Shown: piece after piece, positions 24,598 through 43,197 of the stretch | Numbering within the stretch: position 1 is the stretch's first letter | Layout of the letters: each line of letters begins with the position of its first letter | NCBI RefSeq assembly: GCF_003945595.2 | Contig: NW_024104532.1 | Span: forward strand, 2,293,501-2,357,500 | Length of the DNA stretch: 64,000 bases | Direction of reading: 5' to 3' | From: Pipra filicauda | Lineage: Eukaryota > Chordata > Aves > Passeriformes > Pipridae | Position numbers and translations under genes: made by a program | Notes under the pieces: generated by a model | The model's input: the letters and a program-made list of their open reading frames with translations, nothing else | Database searches by the model: none | What the model was told of the DNA's origin: nothing

Positions 24598-32195
<7,598 letters not shown>

Positions 32196-32403
32196 TGGAG
32201 ACAACCACTGCAGCAAGGGGGACAAAGAATTTCAAGTTCCCAAAAAAAAAAAAAAAAAACTCAAAAACCCCCATCTCATGCTGCAGTCTCAGTGTCATGG
32301 GGGTTGGTTTATACAGTTCTTTAGAAAAATAGTTGGTTTACATGGTCTCAGAATTTCTGTTCAAATTTGCATCGTTTATCAGGCACGTTGTACACTTTAA
32401 AAA

Positions 32404-32409
32404 AATAAA
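32404..32409 (+). terminator. SIMC1 polyadenylation signal
   Basis: AATAAA about 210 bp after the SIMC1 stop, within AT-rich sequence. An 18-base A-run at 32241-32258 lies inside the 3'UTR. Confidence 0.8.
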
Positions 32410-32429
32410 TTATTTTTATATTTGCTGAG

Positions 32430-34045
32430 ACTCTTTCATCTTGGTGCCAACCCTGCCTAAAGGAAGTGCAGACCTCCATCAGTCATACCTTGGGATAGCA
32501 TTAGACTAATGCAGCCATAAACTCTGACAGTAGTTTGCACAGCAAGCAAAATGCCCAAATATCTGGTCAATTATTAGGGGAAAGATGATAATCTTTAAAA
32601 ATCTCAACAGGTGTGAGGGGCAGTGAGGACATTCATCGTGCAGAGATCCCAAAGACATGGTAGTCCCTTCTCAGTAGAGGAACATTCTGCTCCAGTGCAA
32701 ATCAATCTGTATAACTTGGCCAAAAGTGATTAGGAAGAGGGTGGGCTGGATGGCAGCATGAGCTGAAAAACTGCTCCCTCCAGAACCACTCTAGTGCAGG
32801 CATGGGCATTATGATCAGGATGAATATTGAATTCAATTGAATTCAAATCCACAGCCATCAACAAAAACCATAGGTGAGGTCAGAGAACAATTAGGTGTTT
32901 CTATAGATCTCAGTTCAGAAGCAACAGAGGTTGGGAGTGGGAGCTGCCCACCACACTTGGCAGGGTCCTAATGCAGAGACCAGAGTAGGAGCATCAAGAA
33001 GTAGTCACAGCTGGGAACACACTAGTCCTGATATCAGTGGTCTCATGCAGAAGCCTGGCTTCAGTTAGTGCAGAACTGTTCACAAGGGTCTGACCCGGGG
33101 TTCACAAGTTTGCTTCTTGTTCTTTAGGAAGCCTCTTACCAACTGCCAGGTGTAAAACAAACCACTCATTCACATGACACTGCACCCCTAATCCAGAGGT
33201 AAGCCATTCAGGGAAAAGTGAAGACTGCCAACAGTGCAAACCCAAGTGCTCCATGCTCTGGAAAGCTGTTCTTCCTGCACATATGCTCATTCAGGTGTAT
33301 TTTTCAATTAGGTCCTTTTAACTGGATTAGACTTTTGTCACTAGACTAGAAAAGAAACTGCATTCCAGCAAGTCCATAGCTATGGATGTTATTTTATATT
33401 TATGATGGTGGCATCCCTAAGAATGATGGAGTAGAGTAAGTATCACACCACAAGGCCATGCTTTAACCCCAGCCTTCCCAAACTAACTGAGATTGGCCTG
33501 TGTAACCAGGACCACAGCAGCAGACTCTACCTCAGCACCTGGGTGCTCCAGGATCTATTCCATTACTCTGCCAACACCCCGGGAGCACATGGAACACCAG
33601 TGTTCAGCTCAGACACCCCCAGCCCAGGAGAGCCATGTGCTCTATCAGCAGTGCTTTGAAGGGCAGCTACAAATGCTACAACAGCACCCAAACCCCAGCC
33701 TTCCAGAGGAAGGCAAAGCAGGGATGGACACACTGGGAGCTGGGCATCTCTAGGGAAATACACCTCCACGGTATAGGTGCAAACACAGCACACAGGCAAA
33801 AAGAGACAATCTCAGGAACAAGAAGAATCTGAATAGCCCAAGAAAACACAAAGACTTCAGGTTCAGTTTCCCCTGCCCTAGGACAGAACTGAGTATGGCT
33901 TTAAACCTGATCTCCCTGTCAAAGGGGAGTTTGTGAGCAAACATTTACCCTAGTGAGGTGCTGTCAGAGCCTTATTTGGCAGAACCTTGACCCCACATTT
34001 CTCCCACAGATGCTCTGCCAGCACCAACACACATCACGGACCTCC
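32430..34045. other. Intergenic spacer between SIMC1 and KIAA1191 3' ends
   Basis: The two genes converge here. No exon, repeat family or RNA gene is recognised in the 1.6 kb. Confidence 0.6.
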
Positions 34046-34057
34046 ATTCACAAGGAT

Positions 34058-34063
34058 TTTATT
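34058..34063 (-). terminator. KIAA1191 polyadenylation signal
   Basis: AATAAA on the minus strand (TTTATT on plus), about 1.55 kb beyond the KIAA1191 stop codon. This would give a long 3'UTR with no coding frame, covering 34.05-35.62 kb. Confidence 0.65.
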
Positions 34064-35616
34064 TTCCTGTAACAAACAAAACAAACATACACATTAGGAG
34101 GCATGAATACAGATAACAAATAAATTAATGTCAAATGAGAGCTTGATTGCAAAGGTGCAAATGAGTGGTGACAGTGAGAACTGCTGGGTTAGGTTGGGGA
34201 CTTTCACACAACACATCACTGGCAGTGCTGCTGAAGCTTGAGAGAAAGCAGTGCCACAAAATGTGCTTCTTCAGAAGGGCCAGCAGCCAGCCCTGCCTCA
34301 CTCTCTGGGAGGAATGTTTGGTTCAAGAAGGCAAAAACCCCAGAGCTCAACAGTTACCAGTTGTTGAGAAACCTCTGTGTAATGTCCTGGCAACAGACAT
34401 GCTTCCAGTTCCAGATGCAAGGCTGCTGCTGGCTAAGGGACTCTGCAACACAATCGTGAGATCAAGAGGAGACCTGAGGTGACCCATTTTGCCATAGGAC
34501 AGGTGAGGATTACACAGCAATGCTGCCTATCATGCTTAAGGGATTAGATGGTAACCAGGAGCTCCTTCCACTTTCCATGAAAGCAAGTGTTAGCTGTTCC
34601 CAGTAACTGGCTCAGCCCAGACCAAGAATTACAATCAGCTGTACCATAACAGGGAGGAATGTTTAGCCTTAATCTCTCCTCAGTCCTCCCTCAGCCCTGC
34701 AGAACACATTAATGCTGATAAAATACTCTATCTGAGAAGTGCTCCTGCTGTCTAATACACTTCTACATGATTCTAGGAAGAAAAAGAAAACCAGAATCAA
34801 AACCAAATCAAGCTGCACCCAGATTGCCAGAACAGCTGGAAGTCTGCTGTCTAAAAGGCAGGACAGTGTTGTTTTGCAGAAAGAAGAGAGGAGGATTACT
34901 TGATTCAAGCCACACCAGCCTTGGTCATTTCCTCCTTTTTAGAGGAACAAAGAGTTGGAAGAGAAGGATTTCTTCCTCACTACTGCTCCCTGCCTTTCCA
35001 ATAAGAGCATCTTAGGACGGTCATTGGTCCACTTTCCCTTTAAAAAAACATACCAAGAACAAAGAAGAAATAGGTGTTGAACTACATGGTCACAGTGGAT
35101 AGTAAGGGAATGCCACACTTAAACTGACCCATCACATTCCCCAACTTCCTTCTGGCAGTTAACGGTCCAGTTTTCAGTCCTTGCTTGTTTCCATGATTTC
35201 CTACTGGAGCTCTGTATATGCCAGACAGAACCACCACCTTCCCGTGGGTCCTTCAGCACTGAGCAGGTCAAGACAACCAGACTACAGGCAGACAAGCCAG
35301 GTGCTCACACACCACGTGGACTACTGTCCCAAAAACATGGCTCAGGGTTTCACTGTGGTGTGGTGTACTGGGAAGCACATCCAGAGCAGCCTGACAGCCC
35401 AAACCAGTGCAGTGCAGCAGACAGGATGGTTTACATTGGTTTAGGACTAGTACAGGAGTTTTTTCCAAGACTGGCTTTAGGAGAACAGTCACAACTGTTT
35501 CCTTTTCTGAGATGAAGAGCTGGAAGGGAGACTTTCCTATTTTACTGCAGCACATGGGACAGGGAAGCAGAGCCTAAGACACCCTGTATCCTGCTAAAAA
35601 CATCAGAAGATTTCCT

Positions 35617-38600
35617 CTAGAACCCAGTGGGAGTGAGCACATTCAGATCCCGAGGTTTGATATTGTGGGAACGTGGAGATTGTTTCCTCCCATCTGTGCC
35701 TGGAATGTCCATTTTGGGTGGCTTGAAGGTGACTGGATCCTCTGGCATCCTGGTAGCCTGAGCACGCATCAGCTCCATTGGGGATGGCTTCTGGGCACCC
35801 TTATAGGACTGAATAGTAAATCCTCCTGGTGAAAAAAAAAAAAAAAAAAAAAATCACAGTAAGAGCCAGGGAAACCAGTCAAGTCCTTTTCCTACTGCTG
35901 CCAGGAGTGAGCAGCAGCCCTGACACCCCACACCACAGGGAGCCGGAAAATTCCAGCAGCTCCATGTCATCTAAAGCCTATTCCACATCAGTGGCTGGCA
36001 CTTCAAGTCCTGGTTGCATCACACATCAGAGAAAAAGTAAAATGCTGTCACCTTCACACCCTGCCCTTTCACTGCAGCACAGTGCAAGTTATTCCTAATT
36101 CCAGATCCTCAGCACAGGTTTTACCCAACTGCTTTATATTTAGGCATAGAAATTATATGAATAGCAAACATTCCCAAGGTGGTCCCAGAAAGTAACAAGG
36201 CAAGCAGGATAAGACTCTAGAAAAAGCTAGCAAGTTTGCTGTGTGATGGTTCTCCTTTAGCTCTTCCAAGGTAGCAGATTTTTGAGGACATACCTGGATC
36301 AGTGGTGGATTTCTGGATGGCTTTGGGTCCAAAAAAGCTCCACCTTTCAGATGGCAATTTGTCCCCACCAGCTTCCATGGCAAAGTCTGAGCCAGTGATA
36401 GAAGAAGAGGATCCCTGACTAAACCAAGCCCTAAGGAAAAAAAATCATTGAGGTGTATAAAACATGAGAATAAATACTTCAAGTGACCTCACTGTACCAG
36501 GAACTTCCCATGCAGTTAACAGGGGCAATTTAATGCATGCTCAAGTTCCACGGTCTTCCAACATTTGGATCTATCCAACACATATCCTCATCAGGCTCTG
36601 AATTTCAGCCCATACAGTCCCTCTCTGGATAAGGTTATTTAGCAGCTCCCACCTCAGCAGCCTGTAGGAAACCAAAGAAGGCAGTGGCCTGCCAGGCTCA
36701 GAGTACCTGTTTTTATGCTTGGGAGAGGAGTGGGGGCTGGTGCTTGGAGTAGACTGAGCAGAAGAATTGTGTTTGTCATCTTTTGTCATCTCTCCACTCT
36801 GCATTTTTAGCTTCTGTTAGAAAGAGAAACACAGAAGCAACAGGGCTTAAAAACAAGACACAAAGAACAACACCCAAAACCAGACAATTGTTTCTATCAC
36901 AAGTGAGTGTCACTTTATAACCTAAAGTTACACCCAGTATTACAATACCTGCACGCACCCCTTAAGCTTCTCTCCACATCAAATATAAGCATTTTGGAAG
37001 TTCACTATGCTCAAGACACATCCTCAGGCTAGAGGAAGGAACACCAGTACTCATAGGGAAGTTATGGATACAGCAGAGTTTGCTGCAGCTCAGCTACCTG
37101 GTTAACAGCTCTAACTGCCACAGCACCCATTTGTCTCCAGCACTTTTTAGAGCAACAAAACTTTCAGTCCCACAAGTCCTCTAACGAGAGTGAGACCAGT
37201 TCTCACACAAGATACAAGGTCAGGAGTACCAGACCCTGTGAAGCAATCCATGTACACCAGGATGAAATCACTGCTCTGGAACAGAGATGAACTTGGGCAC
37301 AAAATAAACAGGAACTGGGTGCATGCAAACCAGGTTGTTTCAAGCTGAACAGTACAAACTGAACTTTGAAGAAGTCACTTGAAGGGCAGTTACAGTTCAA
37401 ACACAAAATGCACAGGCACCTGGTAATGTCTCCTGTGGCTATTCAAGCCACACTAATGTAATTCACCAGTGCTGTTACTGAAACTTTGACCTCGTGGGAG
37501 GACACTGGGAGAGTTGACTATTAAATTCCAACTCCAAGATTTTTCATGAGCTCAGTTGCCCATAGTAACATGTTCATTCAAGACCTTTGTCTTTGTTTTC
37601 AGTAAGAAGCAAAACCAATCCCATCTGGTAACTTCCACATCAGAAATACACAGTTTACAAGTTCTCTTGGGATAAACAGTTAAATAAGTTAACTGCAGGG
37701 CACCATTCAAAGGTACAGCAAGAAACAAGACTGTGTAGGGATGTCCCCACTTGGAAAGACAACTGTGACAACTTCATGACGTTGAAATGTGACAGAATTC
37801 AGGAAAAAAAAAGTTTGTTTCAAAACTACAAAGGCTAATGCTAACTTTAAAGTACAAGTGGGCATCCTTTTGTACCCAATGAGCTGAAAGGCTTCAGAGG
37901 AAGCAGCTTAAGGAGAGTCCAAGCAATATGCTCCAAAAGTTATGTCACCAGATAGATGTTAAAGTGGCACATATCCTGCATGGAGAAATCCAGTGGAAAA
38001 CAAGCCTTACGTGGACTGCCTCAGCCACCCAGTGGTACTTGGTCTCCTCAGTGGTGAGACCTTTGTGGGGTGTGTAGCCAGCCTCCCTCAGCCCTGCCTG
38101 CTGCTCAAAGCGATGAATGCTCTCCTGAGTCTCCTCTGGAACAAAAAGAGCACAGATTCACACAAAAAGGCCACCACAGGCAGTTCTAGCAAAGGCAACT
38201 TAAGCAACCAAACGCAAACCCTTTTTTCATCACTTGTATCTACACATTGTAATAAGCCCAGACAAGAAGATGAAGCTAATGAACTATTCTGATTTGAAAA
38301 CTACCCTGAGACACAGGGCTAAGTCAGATGTACAGTGATTTGTCCCAAATCACCAGATATATTACATACATAATACCTGTAATTAATCCCATCTCACCCA
38401 AGACCCTGCATCATTCCTACTTACAACTTCTAAATCTAGGAGATATCAAAAAGCTGGTTATTTTAAATTGCCCTCTAGATTCAAAGAAGGCTTGCAGAAC
38501 AGGTGTTAAAGACTCACAGTGATTACCCAGATTAAGTAAAATAAGATATTTCAGCCAAATACAAAGCCAGCATCCAATAAACTGATATCAACTTCACTTC

Positions 38601-41340
38601 ACTTCTGAACTTTCTCCAAACCTCCAGCATAAGATGTTCACTCCAAAGTCAAAAGGAATCAGAGCACAAAGACGTTACTAGAAAAGCCCAATGTCTTCTT
38701 TAAAATAGGTAATGCTTCCCATGGTAAATTTATTTGCAGGGATACTGCACTGTAGATATGACAAATCCAGAGGAACTCTGTCTCCTGGAAGGTGCAGGTG
38801 CAGTCAAGGCTCCTGACTTCTTACTGCACAAGAAGTGCATTTTTAGACTATCACGGTTTTAACCAGCTTAGCATTTATCATTTGACCAGAATAGGAGCTG
38901 CTTTCCAGAAGAAAGTCCATATTCCTGGATGTTATTTTCTGACGTGTTGGTTATTTTTGAGCCAAGACAGAAATAAATGCAAAGGTTCCAAAATGCTTGT
39001 CTGAAAATCTAGAAGTGTTTGGAAGCACTGCTTGGAGGAAAAGATGGCAGTTCAGATCCCATCTGCTGAAAGAAGAGGCAGCAGGGACAGATTAACATAA
39101 GAATAATTCCCCTTGCTGCAAAAGGGCAAACATAACTTCTCTGCAAACATAACTGATCTAATTTTATTTTAAAGCATCATGATTTATGAGGTTTGTTTTT
39201 TTAAAGTGTTACTGTCACCAAGGCAGCTGCTGCTATTAACTAACATAAATGCCAGCAAGAACTCCATTAGCACAGGGTGTCAGCTCTCACCACTTGGGTT
39301 AATGTCAGAGCTCTGCCTGTCATTCAGAAATAGCAAGTTAATAAGCAAACAGAACAGCAGCAGCCTCTGCACTCCAGCAACATGGACTGCAGTGTCCTGT
39401 CAGCACATAATGTACCCTGCACTCCTCCCACATCAGCCACCTCCAGCCCTTGGAAACACAGAAGCACTAAGTGTAGCCTATTCCCTAGTTTCTTGCTTCC
39501 TTCTAGAAGTATCCTCCTAAAAGAACTCACAGAGCTCAAGAGCAGAGTCAGTCTGAACCCACGAGCTCCCCAGCCACTCCAGAAGTTACCTTGAGGCATC
39601 AAGGACACTCACTGCCCCCTCCCCATCAGCCACCATGGGAGGGGTGAGTTCTTACTTGTAATGAGGGAGTTCATGATGATGTCAGTGGCCTTGGCCTTCA
39701 CCACAGGCACCTTGTTCACACTTTCAGTGGACGATGAAGGAGTTATGAAGGGGGCATTTGTGTTTGCATCCCCTTCCTCAACCTGTGGGAAACAGCAGGG
39801 GACAGTTTGAGACGGGAAAGTATCTCAGCACCCGGCCAGGACACATCTCTAAACACAAAAGTGAGACACGAGGCCAAGCTGCTCTAGCCTTCATCCCATG
39901 GGAAAAATCCCTACACTATGCTCACTGCAGCCCAGGAATGTTCAGAGCTTGAACCTTAGAATTCATAGCAATGAACAAGAAACTTGCATCTGACATTTGA
40001 AAACCTGCCAGGCTCAGAGCCAACAAGCTGTTAGGCCAAGTACAGAAAGGTCAACAGCAAAGAAAACAGAACATCTGTACTTCTCTCAAAGGCAAACTGG
40101 ACTTCAAGGTCAACTGGGCAAGAGCACCTTCCACAGGCAGCTCAAGCACAAGCTGTTCACAGAGAAGAGCCTGGTGTGAACACCTTGTTTTCCCTTCATT
40201 CCTTTTATCTGTTTCTTGCTCAGTGTATCAAGAGGTCAGAGCTCTACCAATGATCATGAGACCCCAGCAAAGAAAGAGAAAATAAATGTTAGAAAACAAG
40301 AAATCCTGTGAAACGCAGACTTCCTCCTCCTAAAACAGGAGCTCCCTGGCTGGAGAGCTTGCTCTTTGTGCAAAACCACAACTCTGGGTTCTCTTTCACA
40401 GGAGACTTTAAAACAAGAGGAGGTGTACAGTAGAGGTTAAACTCAACGGGATCAGAGTTATGTAAGTCCACACAGCAACATTTAATTTCACTTCAAACTT
40501 AGAAAACAACCTCTAAATTTAAAAGGGCTGGTCCGGCACTCAAAGCACAAAATCACAGAATGCTTTGGGTTGGGAGGGACCTTAACGATCATCAAATTCC
40601 AACCCCTGGCATGGGCATGGACACTCTCCCAGGTTGTTCCAAGCCCTGTCCAACCTGGCTTTGGAACGCTTCCAGGAATGGGGCAGCCACAGCTTCTCTG
40701 GGCAACCTGTGCCAGGGCCTCACCACCCTCAGAGGAAAGAACTCACATCCAACCTAAACCCACTCTTGTGCTCTAGTTTGATTACAACCGGTTAAAGCGG
40801 TTTTATTCACAAACACCGAGGAGACGCTCAGCACGTGCTTGTCCCTTCCCACAGCAGGGAATGCCGGGCAGGAATGCCGGGCTCTGTCCCCAGCCCCTCC
40901 CGAGGGTCCTGCTGCGGGGGGCAGGAGAAGGACCAGGAGGGGGTGGTGTCAGGAGAGGATGACAGGAGGGCGATACCCAGAGGAGTGCAGGGCTGCGGGG
41001 ACACCCGGGGGTCATGCTCGAGCCAGGGCAAGGCCCAGCCCGTACCTTCGACAGCTCCTGGTACTTGCGCTCGGGGATGACCGGCTGTTTCCACAGGACG
41101 CCGGCGCATAGGTCGGCGGGGGGGGGCGTCATGGGCGCCGGGTCCTCCAGGGCATCGTCGTAGCTGAAGGCGCGGCGCCGGACGCCGAGGGGCAGCGACA
41201 TTCTGCCCCGGCGGGCCCCGCCGCCCGGCTCCAGCGCTGCGGAGAGAGCGCAGCGCTCAGCGACCGCCAGCGCGGCCCACTAGGGCCGGCGGGGAGCGCG
41301 GGGGGGCCTTACCGGGAGCGTCGGGCTGCGCAGAGCTCAT
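35617..41340 (-). CDS. KIAA1191: KIAA1191 / p33MONOX, putative oxidoreductase
   Basis: Cytoplasmic protein reported as a putative NADPH-dependent monooxygenase linked to neuronal survival; the reaction is not established. Coding exons in transcript order: 41313-41340, 41046-41236, 39656-39782, 38011-38135, 36707-36813, 36294-36430 and 35617-35825, all GT-AG, 924 nt and 307 residues (human 305). Family landmarks are SYDDALEDPAPMTPPP near the N-terminus, AGYTPHKGLTTEETKY in the middle, a Ser-rich segment with SAQSTPST, and a strongly conserved C-terminus, KPRDLNVLTPTGF. I see no GxGxxG Rossmann motif in the translation, which argues against a classical flavin or NADPH fold. The first exon encodes only nine residues (MSSAQPDAP) before a split codon; an internal in-frame ATG (MSLPLGVRR) in exon 2 could also serve. 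Intron 2 carries a CR1 fragment. The final acceptor follows a 23-base T-run. Confidence 0.95.
35832..35854 (-). repeat. Homopolymer T23 as polypyrimidine tract of the last KIAA1191 intron
   Basis: Twenty-three consecutive A on the plus strand. On the minus strand this is a T-run ending directly before the CACCAG acceptor of the last coding exon, so the homopolymer itself forms the polypyrimidine tract. It may vary in length between individuals. Confidence 0.8.
40551..40780 (-). mobile_element. CR1 LINE fragment (3' end)
   Basis: Typical avian CR1 3' region in reverse orientation: AATCACAGAATG then GGTTGGGAGGGACC, CCAACCTGGCTTTGGAACG and GGGCAGCCACAGCTTCTCTG, as known for the family. About 230 bp, 5'-truncated, inside KIAA1191 intron 2, with no coding capacity. 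Confidence 0.9.
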
Positions 41341-41530
41341 GGCGCGGGCGGCGCGGTCAGCGAGGGGCGGCGGAGCGCGGCGGGACCGAGACCGGCCCGG
41401 CCATGGCGGAGCCTCCGGCAGCAGCGACCGGCGCGAGGGATGGGGAGCTACGGAGGCACTCTTATAGGCGCGCAGATCTCGCGAGATCTGGCTGCGGCGC
41501 GCGGGGTGCGCTGGGAGATGTAGTTCTGAT
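41341..41530 (-). promoter_or_regulatory. KIAA1191: KIAA1191 promoter with TCTCGCGAGA and ZNF143 motifs
   Basis: Reading upstream from the start codon: a TATA-like TATAAG (41461-41466), a perfect 16-bp palindrome AGATCTCGCGAGATCT (41474-41489) containing the housekeeping-promoter element TCTCGCGAGA, and a ZNF143-like ACTACATCTCCCAGCGCAC (41506-41524, minus strand). Both latter motifs are known core elements of TATA-poor promoters and often drive divergent transcription, though no plus-strand gene is recognised here. Confidence 0.8.
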
Positions 41531-42960
41531 GGAGGGGGCGGAGACGGGTCCCGCGGGCTTGTGCCAAAGGGATTCCGGGCACAATTCCTGCCGGGATCAC
41601 ACAGGCAGGACACGGGTCCTGCCAGCTGACAGCGCTGCTCCCATCCCGAGCAGCCGCGTCTCTCCCTCGCAGGATAAGAGCGAAGCCCTGAGCACGGCAG
41701 AGCTGCCAGCGAGCAGTCAGCTCTTCCTCCTGCCCACCAGCGCGACCTGGGCACCGTCACCTGAGCCCTGCCACTAAGGTGAGGAGCCTCCAGCACCTGC
41801 CACTCTGCGTGAAGAACCTGCTGGCAACCCTGCTCCCCCAGCCCTGAAGCCCACACAGTGGGGGCAGACAGGCTCCCACCCCCAGCAGAGCTCTTCTTTG
41901 GGGTCTGCGACGAAGAGGATGGAGTGACCAGGGAGCTCCTGGAGCTCAGACTTGCTGCTGGCCCTGGGGTGTTCACTGCACCCCACGAAGTCTGAGGGTG
42001 AGCTGTGGGAAGCTGCCCTTGGGGAGCATGAGCAGCAGGCTCTGCTGCCAGGCATGAGGAGAGGGCAGCCATCTCCCACAGTTCACGGATGGAATCTCCC
42101 TTAGGATAGAGGTACAAGCATGGCTCTTACCTTCTGGTGAGCTCCCCAGGGCCCCACACCTTCACAGCAGCCCTGCAGGATATTAAATGAACAAGCAGGG
42201 CAGTCCTCTTGCTCACTGGCACCAACAGTACCCACTCAGGAGGTGGGCTCTCCTTCCTGGGAAATCAGTTACTGCTGGTACAGCCCTGCCAGTACAGCAC
42301 GCAGTGGGAATAACCAGCTCAGCCTGTCCATTCCAAGGGCTGAGCACAGCTCTCAACTTTCCCAACCCTGTATTTAAAGCCCTGTTTAGGAGAGACGAAG
42401 GCAGGTGTCGAACAGCCCAGCACAGGGGTGAAGATGGGCTGTTCTGTGGGAGCTGCACTCCACAGGTATTTGCCTGCTCTGCCTGATGCTCCACTGCCCC
42501 AGGGAGAAGGGGATGGAGCCACACTCAGGGATAGCAGGAAGCCCTGCCTGCCGGCAGGACTCTGCTGAATCAGCCCATAGGGCACTGGGTCCTGGAAAAC
42601 CAATGGTGGAAGCTTGGAGCCCATCGAGGAGCAGGAGTACACATCAGCCTGTCCCTGCTGCAAAACCCTTCACACAGCTGCTCCTTCCTTTTGTCATAAA
42701 AGCTCTGCACTGCCCTCCAGCTCCTCAGCAGGGAAAGGACCCCAGTCTGGTCTCCCACACTGCAGGCAGGAAGGTCACCAGCAGGGGAAGGAAGCAGCAC
42801 ATGGCCCCACTCTGCTGCCTACAGGGCAATCAGCCAAGGTCTGAGTGCTGCCCACACCCCGTGGGCCCCAGCCCTGTCACCACGGAGGGTGACCGGTCAC
42901 ACGGGTTGGCACCAGGAGCTCTCTAAAGCAGGGCTGCACCAAGCAAGAGCCCAGAGCAAG
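41531..42960. other. Spacer between KIAA1191 and NOP16, no gene recognised
   Basis: In human the small GTPase ARL10 lies between these two genes. Neither strand shows a P-loop of the GLDGAGKS type nor any other ARL signature in this 1.4 kb. Open frames here are GC-rich and lack homology I can recognise. Confidence 0.65.
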
Positions 42961-42986
42961 ACATTCACACCAGCTTGAAAGAATAT

Positions 42987-42992
42987 TTTATT
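42987..42992 (-). terminator. NOP16 polyadenylation signal
   Basis: AATAAA on the minus strand, about 205 bp beyond the NOP16 stop, giving a short compact 3'UTR. Confidence 0.85.
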
Positions 42993-43197
42993 TCAACAAA
43001 GCAAAAGAAGTGCCAGCTGCCACACAGAAAGTGAGAAGCACAGCACAGTCAGTGCCAATGCCAAAGAGCCTTTCATGGCTGGTTAAAACCATCTCCGTCT
43101 AATGAGGGTCCTTTCTCCATCTCCAGAGGCTTTTTTCAGTTCAGAAAATGGTCATGTCAAGCCTGCACTTGCAGGTAAACCTGAGGAAAAAGGGCAG

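Noticed and set aside
41257..42117. 286-codon minus-strand frame covering KIAA1191 exon 1
   Set aside because: It runs through the exon 1 donor and promoter; only the nine codons plus split codon at 41313-41340 match the protein family.
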